Origin: UBA2336 sp049306095
GTDB lineage: Bacteria > Bacteroidota > Bacteroidia > Cytophagales > Cyclobacteriaceae
DNA length: 64,000 nucleotides
NCBI GenBank assembly: GCA_049306095.1
Contig: JBAQPU010000055.1
Span: forward strand, 37,665 to 101,664
Reading direction: 5' to 3'
Both the position numbers and the translations under genes were made by a program. How positions within the stretch are numbered: position 1 is the stretch's first letter; each line of letters opens with the position of its first letter. Shown one piece after another: positions 1 to 7,488 of this stretch. The notes under the pieces were generated by a model, which saw only the letters and a program-made list of their open reading frames with translations, made no database searches and was not told the DNA's origin.

Positions 1-978
1 GATGTTCCTGGTCGAAAACTTGTACTTTTTAAAAATCCTTCGCTTTTGTACATTGATTTTCAGGTTTCTAAAAAAGTGAACGTGGGCCTTCAAAACAGCT
101 GTGGCATCGGCTGGATTTCCTGAGAGTAAAAATTTGAACGCTGCGACATCATCGAGTAATAGACGAATCGGAAATTTCAAAAGAAGTGAGGGGGTGCTCC
201 AATTCTTAAAAAGGAGACTTAACCCATTTCGAAAATTGAAATAGGTTTTTCTGGGATTCGATCGTGACAAGGTACCTGCACCAACGTGGTAGACGTGACT
301 GGCACCACAGTAAAAAACGCTGAGGTCAGCACGTTGTATTCTCCAGCAAAGATCAATTTCCTCCATGTGTGCAAAGAAATCCACATCAAGTCCGCCAAGG
401 GTATGGTAAACCTCCGACCGGATCATCATGCATGCTCCGGTTGCCCAAAAAATTTCCCGCGTGTCATTATACTGGCCATGGTCAGCTTCGGTGAAATTGA
501 ATAGCCTACCGCGACAAAACGGATAGCCAAACGAGTCGATGAATCCACCTCCTGCACCTGCATACTCAAAGTGACCTTTTTGATGATAGGATAATATTTT
601 AGGCTGGACCGCAGCAATGGAGGGTTGAGAGTCCAGCAGAGACACTAACGGACTGAGCCAGTCGGGTGTAACTTCTACGTCTGAGTTCAGTAAAACGTAG
701 TAGGTTGCTTTCACCTGGTTTAATGCGCGGTTGTATCCGCCACAAAACCCATAATTTTTGTCTAACCGAATAACTTCAATGGTTGGAAACTGTTCGGCAA
801 GAATGTTTAACGATTGGTCGGTGGAGGCATTGTCGGCAACAACAATGTGCGCGTCTTTTGAGTATCGTATGACGGATGGTAAAAACTGCGGCAACAATTT
901 CTCGCCATTGTAATTGAGAATGACAACGGATACTTTGTTCAAAGTTTGTAGTTCAAGGTTCGCTGTTGTAGAATTCAT
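1..978 (-). CDS. Glycosyltransferase family 2, 3' end beyond window
   Basis: The reading frame is open from an ATG at 978 to the left edge, giving 326 residues with no stop, so the C-terminus lies outside the window. It is a GT-A fold family 2 glycosyltransferase of the rhamnosyltransferase-like type, expected to transfer a sugar from a nucleotide-sugar in polysaccharide or glycan synthesis. The N-terminal strand VSVVILNYNG is at residues 16-25, the DNAST motif near 49-53, the metal-binding acidic motif NSDVEV at 98-103, and the catalytic-type motif MEEIDLCWR at 205-213. No membrane segment is visible in the part present. The first 15 residues are encoded by one arm of a heptad palindrome (934-1025), so the true start may be internal, for example a TTG just before VSVVIL. 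The sugar and acceptor cannot be read from sequence. Confidence 0.9.
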   Translation of the reverse strand, partial: MNSTTANLELQTLNKVSVVILNYNGEKLLPQFLPSVIRYSKDAHIVVADNASTDQSLNILAEQFPTIEVIRLDKNYGFCGGYNRALNQVKATYYVLLNSDVEVTPDWLSPLVSLLDSQPSIAAVQPKILSYHQKGHFEYAGAGGGFIDSFGYPFCRGRLFNFTEADHGQYNDTREIFWATGACMMIRSEVYHTLGGLDVDFFAHMEEIDLCWRIQRADLSVFYCGASHVYHVGAGTLSRSNPRKTYFNFRNGLSLLFKNWSTPSLLLKFPIRLLLDDVAAFKFLLSGNPADATAVLKAHVHFFRNLKINVQKRRIFKKYKFSTRNI

Positions 979-1025
979 TGAAGCAAATACGTTAACCCTA
1001 AACTTTGAACTTGAAACTTGAAATC
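934..1025. repeat. Heptad-period palindrome straddling a start codon
   Basis: Plus-strand bases 1000-1025 are heptads of the type AACTTGA, and bases 934-961 are the inverted counterpart (TTCAAAG-type words). The ATG of the glycosyltransferase (976-978) lies in the unpaired middle. The arms are imperfect, and the 7-bp phase is clear in both. It belongs with the elements at 8801, 9583, 15041, 16260 and 60475. Confidence 0.7.
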
Positions 1026-1029
1026 GTTT

Positions 1030-1365
1030 TTATCCCATCAGGTTACTTAAATCCATACCGGGTATGTTCGGCAATAAACCCTCGGTGCTCTTGCGCATTT
1101 CTTCTTTAGCCAGTATTTCTGCTTCCTCGGCAGCTTTATTCACGGCAGCAATAACTAAATCCTGAATGATAACCTTGTCATCAGCTTTAAGAATGGCAGA
1201 GTCTATGTCGAGGGCAATCAATTGCTTCTTACCATTAACAGTAGCTTTTACCATACCACCCCCGGCTTCGCCTGAAGCTGATAGCTTCACCAGGTTATCC
1301 TGGGCTTCTTTCATGCGGGCCTGAACTTCCTTCATCTTGCCCATCATTTTCATCATATCAAACAT
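1030..1365 (-). CDS. YbaB/EbfC family nucleoid-associated protein
   Basis: This 111-residue protein matches the YbaB/EbfC family in length and layout. It has a Met-rich, charged N-terminal helix (MFDMMKMMGKMKEVQ), then the Gly-rich turn SGEAGGGMVKATVNG at about residues 30-44, and a helical C-terminus ending in GMDLSNLMG. Family members are homodimers that bind DNA and coat the nucleoid. In many bacteria the gene lies beside dnaX/recR; here it sits between a secreted protein gene and a glycosyltransferase, so the context adds little. The gap to the next gene downstream carries a heptad palindrome. Family assignment is firm; the cellular role in this organism is inferred. Confidence 0.93.
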   Translation of the reverse strand: MFDMMKMMGKMKEVQARMKEAQDNLVKLSASGEAGGGMVKATVNGKKQLIALDIDSAILKADDKVIIQDLVIAAVNKAAEEAEILAKEEMRKSTEGLLPNIPGMDLSNLMG

Positions 1366-1401
1366 GGCGCAAAGATAGAATTTTGACAGAAGAATGAGAG
1401 G

Positions 1402-3318
1402 CTATTTTTTATTCAGCAGTACGACTGAACCCGAGCGATTGAATGTTCGCCCGGCCAGATCAGTGAGTTTGGCCACAAAGGCATAGGTGCCTTCGGGTTG
1501 TGTTACTCCTTTAAATTTACCATCCCATCCCTGTTCGAGGTCTTTTGTCGTGAACAATAATTCACCCCACCGGTTAAAAATTTTCATTTCGAACTCTTCC
1601 ACATACTGCGCGTACACGGTAAACACATCATTCAGATTGTCTCCATTGGGAGTAAATGCTGTTGGATAATACAAATGGGGTTCTTTTATGATAGTAATTT
1701 CATTAGAAACAGCCTGACCTAATCCCACACCGTTAGCATTCGCCCGTACCAGGTAAACATACAGTTGTGTGGTGGGATCGTTGGTCAAATCATCAATGGT
1801 TGTGGCGGAACCGGCATTAAAAGTTTGAAGTGGAACACCTTGCTCATCGTATTTTTCAACCACATAGTTATTGACACCACCGGCCCATCCGGAATAATCA
1901 CTCCAGTTAAGGGTAATGGTATTGTCCGGATTCGTGTTTCCCGATAACCGAATCGGGCAAACATCCGCACCCGGTAAACTTGAGTTATTGCACACATCGC
2001 TGTAATTGATGCGATAGCAATATTCACCGGCAGTTGAATAACTATCGTCTGAAAACTGTTGCGTGGTTGAGGTGCCAATGGAATTGAAATTTCCTGAACC
2101 AGATTTTCTGTAGATCGTGTAGACAGATGCCTGAAAGGCCGGATCCTGCTGCCATATAAAATCAACACTGCCGTTATTCACAACAGCGGTCACATTATCA
2201 ATGGGGGTAGGGATATCATTAGAGAAAGCTGTTCCGCATTTTTGTAATGAAATGCTTTGACTGCCATTGATATAGTTCGTAAAAAGCTGATAACAATACG
2301 GTGTATTACAAACAACCGTATTATCACTAAATGAAAATGCACCGGTTGATCCTAGGAAACCACCATCACGGTTAATCGTAAAATTATTTACGCCTACCGC
2401 AGAAGATGACCATGCTAAAGTATTTTGATTGTTTTGAAGAGAGAGGTCAACATTGGCACTGCAGATAATGTTTGAATATACCGGTAGTGTTGCCGTATTG
2501 CAGGCGTTGATGGCCCCCAGCCGGAAGCAGTAATAATTATTATCGGCATTAATAGATGTGCTGGAAACACTCGCTGTGCTGATGTTGTGGAGCGTTTGTA
2601 CCTGCTGAAAACTTCCGGGGTTTATGGTGTTGGCGGCAATTTCCAGTCCGTACAGCGTATTCGGTGAGTTAGTGAGGTTGAAGTCAATCTGAGTTGAATT
2701 TGCAACGGTAAGTAGATTGATAAAGGGTGCTGCGAGGGCATTGGTGACAGTGACATTTGAGGAAGTCGAGGTGCAGTTGTCATCTGCGAAGGCGTCTTTA
2801 CCCCTGACTGAAACAGTGCGAAGGGTAGGGGGTGTTATGTACGTATGATTATTAAAGGCAGAGGCTCCCTTGGGCACGGCCACTTCTGCTGTGGCATCAT
2901 TGTAATTAATAATGTAAGAATCATAGTTTGTATCGGTTACCCTTACCTGCACCTGGTTGCCGGTACAGGTAAAAATATCAAAGGTAGGTGGTGTGTTTGG
3001 CGTTACCGTGATGGTAATGTCATCGGTACGGGGATTCATACTTTGATAGGTAACACTTAACACATAGGTGCCCGGCTGAGTATACGTGTGGGTAAAGAAA
3101 TTTTGCGCCCCGGGTGTTCCGTCTCCCCAGGCCATATCGCAGGGTGCGCCTCCGGTACACTGCCCCACCGTAAGCAGGTTTGGATCAGTGATCACAACGG
3201 TCAGGGGTGCACATCCTTTTATTTCATCCATCCGGAAACGCCCCAACCGGCTATCGTACGGTTGGGCATAGGCTCCGTAGGAAATGATCAGGAGAAGCAA
3301 AAAATACCGTACCCTCAT
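1402..3318 (-). CDS. Secreted PKD-domain protein with type B (CHU_C) sorting domain
   Basis: The 638-residue product starts with a signal peptide (hydrophobic YFLLLLIISYGAYAQ, residues 4-18). A PKD-like domain follows, marked by WGDGTPGAQNFFTHTYTQPGTY around residues 63-85 (quoted here only as a landmark). Fibronectin III-like segments follow in the middle. The last ~95 residues are the gliding-motility-associated C-terminal domain, with the landmarks YPTAFTPNGDNLNDVF, NRWGELLF and GTYAFVAKLTD. Such domains direct export by the type IX secretion system (type B sorting). Function is probably surface adhesion or polymer binding, but no catalytic domain is seen. The start codon overlaps the hutH stop by one base (TAATG), so translation is probably coupled to hutH. 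Confidence 0.9.
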   Translation of the reverse strand: MRVRYFLLLLIISYGAYAQPYDSRLGRFRMDEIKGCAPLTVVITDPNLLTVGQCTGGAPCDMAWGDGTPGAQNFFTHTYTQPGTYVLSVTYQSMNPRTDDITITVTPNTPPTFDIFTCTGNQVQVRVTDTNYDSYIINYNDATAEVAVPKGASAFNNHTYITPPTLRTVSVRGKDAFADDNCTSTSSNVTVTNALAAPFINLLTVANSTQIDFNLTNSPNTLYGLEIAANTINPGSFQQVQTLHNISTASVSSTSINADNNYYCFRLGAINACNTATLPVYSNIICSANVDLSLQNNQNTLAWSSSAVGVNNFTINRDGGFLGSTGAFSFSDNTVVCNTPYCYQLFTNYINGSQSISLQKCGTAFSNDIPTPIDNVTAVVNNGSVDFIWQQDPAFQASVYTIYRKSGSGNFNSIGTSTTQQFSDDSYSTAGEYCYRINYSDVCNNSSLPGADVCPIRLSGNTNPDNTITLNWSDYSGWAGGVNNYVVEKYDEQGVPLQTFNAGSATTIDDLTNDPTTQLYVYLVRANANGVGLGQAVSNEITIIKEPHLYYPTAFTPNGDNLNDVFTVYAQYVEEFEMKIFNRWGELLFTTKDLEQGWDGKFKGVTQPEGTYAFVAKLTDLAGRTFNRSGSVVLLNKK

Positions 3319-4808
3319 TAAAAGACAAATTCCTTAATAAATTTTTCAGCTTGCTGCATGTCATCGTGTAATACACGATCTTCTTCTACAAACGGTACAA
3401 CCTGCCTAAAAGTATTGACCATCTTCTCTAGGTAAGGCGAAGTCTTTAATGGTTTACGAAAGTGAATAGCCTGGGCTGCCGTTAATAATTCAATCGCGAG
3501 AATCGAGTATACATTATTAACAAGGCGATATGCTTTTGTGGCTGCATTCGCGCCCATGCTTACGTGATCTTCCTGCCCGTTTGAAGAAACAATGGAATCA
3601 ACCGAAGCAGGAGAACATAGTTGTTTATTTTGGCTCACCAATGAGGCAGCGGTGTATTGCGGAATCATCATACCGGAATTAATACCTGAATTGGCCACTA
3701 AGTAATTGGGTAGGTTACGCGATCCGCTGATTAATTGATAAGTTCTTCGCTCTGAGATGTTACCAATTTCGGCCAGAGCAATTGAAAGGAAGTCGAGAGC
3801 CAATGCTAACGGCTGGCCGTGGAAGTTTCCGCCCGAAATAATCAGGTCTTCATCGGGGAAAACATTGGGATTATCAGTAACGCTGTTTACCTCTGTCAGC
3901 ATAATGTTGGTTACATAGTCGATAGCGTCTGCACTGGCGCCATGAACTTGAGGAATGCATCGGAAGGAGTAGGGATCCTGAACGTGTTTTTTATGTTGTG
4001 TGATGAGTTCGCTTCCTTTTAATAGGTGTTGGATTTCTGCGGCCACTTTTAGTTGTCCTTTCTGTGGCCGGATGGTATGAACATGTTCGTGAAACGGCTC
4101 AATGCGACCGTCAAAGGCATCCAGCGAAAGCGCTCCGATGCGATTCGCCAATTTTAAAATACGATGCGCATGAAGCGTGCACCAGGTTCCGTACGAACTC
4201 ATGAACTGCGTGCCGTTCAGCAATGCCAAACCTTCTTTTGCCTTCAGGTGAATGACATCCCACTGGAATTGTTTATTCAAGGCCGATCCGCTTAGCGATT
4301 TCCCATCAACTTTAACATGACCTAATCCAATTAATGGAAGGGATAAATGCGCGAGGGGAGCAAGGTCTCCTGACGCCCCGAGCGACCCCATTTCGAAGAT
4401 GGTGGAGTAAATTTTATTGTTAAAATAATCGGCCAGGCGCTCAACAGTTTCAACCTGAACGCCTGAATATCCATAGGAAAGCGATTGTACTTTCAGGAAG
4501 AGCATCAATCTTACAATCTCATCCGGAACTTCAGGTCCTGTTCCACAGGCGTGCGACTTCACCAGGTTTTCCTGAAGTTTTTCAAGTTCATTGTGGGAGA
4601 TATTTTTATCATACAACGAACCAAACCCTGTGTTGATCCCGTAAATGGGGTCGGTTGATTTTTTAAGTTTATCATCCAAATACTGACGGCACTTTTGAAT
4701 TTTATCTTTAGCCTCTTTTGAAAGTTCAAGTTGGACGTCTTCTGCAAGTATTTGGTTCAGTACTTCCAGTGTGATGGTCTTCGATGAAATTGAATGGGTT
4801 GTTGACAT
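3318..4808 (-). CDS. hutH: Histidine ammonia-lyase
   Basis: This 496-residue protein belongs to the MIO-dependent aromatic amino acid lyase family; histidine ammonia-lyase deaminates L-histidine to trans-urocanate. The Ala-Ser-Gly triad that cyclises to the MIO cofactor is at 145-147 within GSLGASGDLAPLAH. The catalytic-Tyr loop YGINTGFG begins at Y56. The selectivity-loop residues are Ser85-His86 (NLVKSHACGTG), the pair expected for a histidine rather than a tyrosine or phenylalanine lyase. Other hut genes (hutU, hutI, formiminoglutamate enzymes) are absent from the window. The stop codon overlaps the start of a type IX-secreted protein. Enzyme class is certain; histidine preference is a family-based inference. 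Confidence 0.93.
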   Translation of the reverse strand: MSTTHSISSKTITLEVLNQILAEDVQLELSKEAKDKIQKCRQYLDDKLKKSTDPIYGINTGFGSLYDKNISHNELEKLQENLVKSHACGTGPEVPDEIVRLMLFLKVQSLSYGYSGVQVETVERLADYFNNKIYSTIFEMGSLGASGDLAPLAHLSLPLIGLGHVKVDGKSLSGSALNKQFQWDVIHLKAKEGLALLNGTQFMSSYGTWCTLHAHRILKLANRIGALSLDAFDGRIEPFHEHVHTIRPQKGQLKVAAEIQHLLKGSELITQHKKHVQDPYSFRCIPQVHGASADAIDYVTNIMLTEVNSVTDNPNVFPDEDLIISGGNFHGQPLALALDFLSIALAEIGNISERRTYQLISGSRNLPNYLVANSGINSGMMIPQYTAASLVSQNKQLCSPASVDSIVSSNGQEDHVSMGANAATKAYRLVNNVYSILAIELLTAAQAIHFRKPLKTSPYLEKMVNTFRQVVPFVEEDRVLHDDMQQAEKFIKEFVF

Positions 4809-4826
4809 GTATTTTGATTAACGACT

Positions 4827-4889
4827 TGCCGGACTTGTTCCGGTATCTCATTCGAAAGTTTATCGGTAAGATCCCGGCACAAGGCAGGG
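4827..4889. repeat. REP-like imperfect inverted repeat in the hisS/hutH gap
   Basis: The left arm at 4827-4848 (TGCCGGACTTGTTCCGG...) pairs imperfectly with the right arm at 4868-4889 (CCCGGCACAAGGCAGG). It fills most of the 83-bp gap between the co-directional hisS and hutH genes. It is GC-richer than the heptad elements and lacks their 7-bp phase, so I treat it as a different repeat class. It lacks a clear U-run and is not called a terminator. Confidence 0.55.
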
Positions 4890-4891
4890 AA

Positions 4892-6262
4892 TTATTGTTT
4901 TAGCTTATTAATAATCTGCTCAACCGTAAGCTTTTCCTGTTCACCAGTTTCCATATTTTTAAAGGCAAGCTGCCCGCTGTTCATTTCGTCAGGGCCGATC
5001 ACAACGGTGAACGGAATTAACTTTTTGTTGGCATAATCCAATTGTTTTTTAAGTTTGGCCTGATCGGGATACAGTTCGGAAGAGATGCTGGCTTTCCTGA
5101 AAGCAGCCAGTGCCTTCAGACCGTATTTCATGGTTGAGTCATCAAAATGACAGATCAGAATTTTTGACGATACCTGCGCTTCTTTCGGGAAGAGGTTAAG
5201 TTCTTCCAATGCATCGTACATCCGATCAACACCAAAGGAAAAGCCAACTCCTGATAAATTTTCTTTGTCACCGAATGATGCCGTGAGGTTATCGTAACGG
5301 CCGCCACCGCTGATGCTGCCAATGGCTACGTTGTTGATTTTTACCTCAAAGATGCAGCCAGTGTAGTAACTCAGGCCGCGAGCCAAGGCTATATCCAGTT
5401 CAACGTTTTGATCTGTTGATTCAAACCCTTTCAGTAATCCAAATACCTCCATCAGGTCATTCACGCCTTTTTGTCCGGATGCAGTGTTGATAAACTGGTT
5501 CGATAAAAATCCAAGCTTATCAGTATTTGAACCTGATTTATTTAAAATTGAAAAAAGTGTTTCCAGGTTTTTACTTTCAAACCCTTTCCCCGCCAGTTCT
5601 TCTTTTACTTTTTCTTCTCCGATTTTATCCAGCTTATCAATCGCTACAAATAGATCAGTTTCTTTTCCTTTAGCGCCAATGACTTCGGCAATGCCATTTA
5701 ATATACCCCTGTGATTAATTTTAATGGTAAAGTCGTGCACGTTAAGGTTGCTCATTACTTCTTTAATCATGAGTATAATCTCTGCTTCGCAGATCAACGA
5801 ATCAGTTCCCACTACATCGGCATCACACTGATAGAACTCGCGATAGCGTCCTTTCTGCGGTCGATCGGCCCGCCAAACCGGTTGTACCTGATAACGCTTA
5901 AAAGGAAATGTAACCTCATGGCGGTTCATCACCACATACCGGGCGAAGGGAACAGTGAGGTCGTAGCGAAGGCCTTTCTCTGAGATTTCAGACGTTATGA
6001 GTTTCGAGTTTCGGGTTTCAAGTTTTGCGTTGTCGATGTCCTTGAGATAGTCGCCTGAGTTCAGTATTTTAAATAGGAGTTGATCGCCTTCATCACCGTA
6101 TTTTCCTGTTAATGTGGTTAGATTTTCCATGGCGGGAGTCTCTAACGGCTGGAAACCGAACTTTTGAAATACCTGCTTGATGGTGCCTAAAATAAACTGC
6201 CGCTTAACCATTACGGCCGGTCCGAAATCACGGGTTCCTTTCGGCAAAGTGGGTTTTTCCAT
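4892..6262 (-). CDS. hisS: Histidyl-tRNA synthetase
   Basis: This 456-residue class II aminoacyl-tRNA synthetase charges tRNA-His. The N-terminus has the typical LPKGTRDFGP; motif 2 is in WRADRPQKGRYREFYQCD; the histidine-specific region LARGLSYYTGCIFEV and motif 3 ISGGGRYDNL follow; the C-terminal anticodon-binding domain begins around residue 360. Length and order are normal. The oddity is residues 78-91 (around KLETRNSKL), a variable loop encoded by five tandem 7-bp units. They match the heptad words seen in intergenic palindromes elsewhere in the window, as though a repeat arm had been absorbed in frame. hisS is followed by hutH on the same strand. Confidence 0.96.
   Translation of the reverse strand: MEKPTLPKGTRDFGPAVMVKRQFILGTIKQVFQKFGFQPLETPAMENLTTLTGKYGDEGDQLLFKILNSGDYLKDIDNAKLETRNSKLITSEISEKGLRYDLTVPFARYVVMNRHEVTFPFKRYQVQPVWRADRPQKGRYREFYQCDADVVGTDSLICEAEIILMIKEVMSNLNVHDFTIKINHRGILNGIAEVIGAKGKETDLFVAIDKLDKIGEEKVKEELAGKGFESKNLETLFSILNKSGSNTDKLGFLSNQFINTASGQKGVNDLMEVFGLLKGFESTDQNVELDIALARGLSYYTGCIFEVKINNVAIGSISGGGRYDNLTASFGDKENLSGVGFSFGVDRMYDALEELNLFPKEAQVSSKILICHFDDSTMKYGLKALAAFRKASISSELYPDQAKLKKQLDYANKKLIPFTVVIGPDEMNSGQLAFKNMETGEQEKLTVEQIINKLKQ
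5995..6033 (-). repeat. Single heptad-repeat arm inside hisS coding sequence
   Basis: Read on the coding strand, this stretch is a run of about five degenerate 7-bp units of the form TYGAAAC. It encodes residues around LETRNSKL of HisS. No complementary arm is present nearby, so it would not fold as a local hairpin. It is in frame and does not interrupt motif 2 or the catalytic core. Confidence 0.65.
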
Positions 6263-6298
6263 AGTCGCACAATTATAGTGAGGATTTTGATTAAGAAC

Positions 6299-6402
6299 TG
6301 CCTGCCGGTAGTTTTAAAGGATTCACAGGATTGATTTTCCTGAATTCTGATGGATTTTAGGTCTAAAACATTGATTTCCTTGTAAATCCGGAAATTCCTG
6401 AT
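6299..6402. repeat. Imperfect inverted repeat in the hisS / small-gene divergent region
   Basis: Words related to GGATTCACAGGAT (6317-6345) recur inverted as ATCCTTGTAAATCC-like sequence (6371-6400). Bases 6263-6431 separate two divergent genes and hold no other gene. The arms match only in part, so this is a weak call. The right arm runs into the promoter of the 6432 gene. Confidence 0.4.
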
Positions 6403-6410
6403 CATTTTTG
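6380..6410 (+). promoter_or_regulatory. Promoter of the small basic protein gene
   Basis: TTG at 6380-6382, a 20-bp spacer, then CATTTTTG at 6403-6410. This is one base off the Bacteroidota -7 consensus TAnnTTTG. It supports translation from the ATG at 6432 rather than from the upstream in-frame ATG at 6408. Confidence 0.5.
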
Positions 6411-6431
6411 CGCCCTCAAAATAATACGATC

Positions 6432-6590
6432 ATGGCTGTTACACGTTTAAAAAGAAAGAATCGCAAGGATAAATCAAAGTCGGCTGTAAGACGCCAGTCG
6501 TTGAAAATCCAGAACTTCCAACCGGTAATGAAATCGGTGGACATTGAAAAGATCAAAGAAGAATTCAAAGCAAAGACAAAGAAGGCTTAA
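6432..6590 (+). CDS. Small basic conserved protein, function unknown
   Basis: A 52-residue, strongly basic protein (MAVTRLKRKNRKDKSK at the start, KAKTKKA at the end). I recognise it as the kind of very short Lys/Arg-rich protein that recurs in Bacteroidota genomes, but I know no assigned function. Its composition resembles ribosome-associated or nucleic-acid-binding peptides; that is inference only. The start at 6432 is chosen because the promoter-like box ends at 6410. A good intrinsic terminator follows at 6609-6645, so it appears to be a monocistronic, well-expressed unit. Confidence 0.75.
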   Translation: MAVTRLKRKNRKDKSKSAVRRQSLKIQNFQPVMKSVDIEKIKEEFKAKTKKA

Positions 6591-6608
6591 TTGCTTTACT
6601 CCATAGCT

Positions 6609-6645
6609 AAAACCCGTTCGATTCCCTTCGGACGGGTTTTTTATT
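6609..6645 (+). terminator. Intrinsic terminator after the small basic gene
   Basis: Stem AACCCGT...ACGGGTT (6611-6637) with inner TCG/CGG pairing, followed by a run of six Ts. It ends the transcript of the small basic protein. Confidence 0.8.
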
Positions 6646-6652
6646 TCCTCAT

Positions 6653-6685
6653 ACCCGTTAGACCGCTTGGAGCGGTCAGACGGGT
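6653..6685. promoter_or_regulatory. Palindrome overlapping the exonuclease III promoter
   Basis: Outer arms ACCCGT (6653-6658) and ACGGGT (6680-6685) and inner arms GACCGC (6661-6666) and GCGGTC (6672-6677) form a two-part perfect inverted repeat. The 5-base loop TTGGA contains the -33 TTG of the promoter. It could be an operator or a second terminator arm; its outer arm reuses the sequence of the terminator stem at 6611-6637. Confidence 0.6.
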
Positions 6686-6698
6686 TATTTTATATTTG
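6667..6698 (+). promoter_or_regulatory. Promoter of exonuclease III gene
   Basis: TTG at 6667-6669, a 21-bp spacer and a perfect -7 box TATATTTG at 6691-6698. The start codon is at 6704, so the transcript would have almost no 5' leader. Confidence 0.65.
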
Positions 6699-6703
6699 AA
6701 GCT

Positions 6704-7480
6704 ATGACAAAACTCAACATCGTATGCTGGAATGTGGCCGGTGTACGCGCCATCGTGAAGAAGGATTTTTTGAAAGATATAAAAAGGCTCAACCCTGATG
6801 TCATTTGCCTGCAAGAAACAAAAGCATCCGTTGAGGAAGCAAAATCAGTTTTTGAATTGCTGCCCGATTACCATTGCTATGTAAATGCATCAAAAGCCCG
6901 AAAAGGGTATTCAGGAACTGCCATACTTTCAAAAGAAGATCCGTTGAATGTAACTTATGATCTGGGGATTGAGGAGCATGACCAGGAAGGAAGAGTAGTT
7001 ACGGCAGAGTTTCCATTCTTTTTTCTTGTAACGGTTTATACTCCCAATGCGGGTGATGGATTGAAGCGACTCGACTATAGAGAAGGTTGGGATGTTGCCT
7101 TCCGTGAATATGTAGTTTCTCTTCAACGAAGAAAGCCGGTAATTCTTTGTGGCGATTTCAATGTGGCGCACCAATCCATTGATCTGGCGCGACCGAAGGA
7201 TAATTACAATCAATCGGCCGGCTATTCGCAACGTGAGATAGACGGCTTCCAGCGATTGCTCGATGAAGGCTTCACGGACACGTTCAGGCATTTTCACCCA
7301 ACCGAAGTGAAATACACCTACTGGAATAACCTCTTTAACTCGCGCGCCCGCAATGTGGGGTGGAGGATTGATTATTTTCTGGTTGGTAAATCACTTTTAC
7401 CAAAAGTAACCAGCGTATTCATTCACACTGAAATTCAGGGTTCGGATCATTGCCCGGTGGGGCTGGAGGTTGAGGTGTAA
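6704..7480 (+). CDS. xth: Exodeoxyribonuclease III (AP endonuclease)
   Basis: This 258-residue protein of the endonuclease/exonuclease/phosphatase family cuts DNA at abasic sites and degrades 3' ends during base-excision repair. The family landmarks are in order: NVAGVRAI at the N-terminus, the metal-binding glutamate in CLQETKA (about residue 40), YTPNAG, CGDFNVAH around residues 147-154, WRIDYFLV, and the C-terminal catalytic GSDHCPVGLEV. Length matches the ExoIII/ExoA type. The ATG at 6704 follows a TATATTTG box by 5 bp, suggesting a leaderless message. The gene is convergent with murA, 8 bp away, with no room for a separate terminator. Confidence 0.95.
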   Translation: MTKLNIVCWNVAGVRAIVKKDFLKDIKRLNPDVICLQETKASVEEAKSVFELLPDYHCYVNASKARKGYSGTAILSKEDPLNVTYDLGIEEHDQEGRVVTAEFPFFFLVTVYTPNAGDGLKRLDYREGWDVAFREYVVSLQRRKPVILCGDFNVAHQSIDLARPKDNYNQSAGYSQREIDGFQRLLDEGFTDTFRHFHPTEVKYTYWNNLFNSRARNVGWRIDYFLVGKSLLPKVTSVFIHTEIQGSDHCPVGLEVEV

Positions 7481-7488
7481 ACCGCAGC

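Noticed and set aside
3318..4808. Tyrosine or phenylalanine ammonia-lyase (flexirubin/aryl polyene type)
   Set aside because: The selectivity residues are Ser-His, as in histidine lyases, and no aryl-polyene or flexirubin genes are nearby.
6408..6431. Longer N-terminus for the small basic protein (ATG 6408)
   Set aside because: The -7 box ends at 6410, so this ATG would not be in the transcript; the ATG at 6432 gives a typical basic start.
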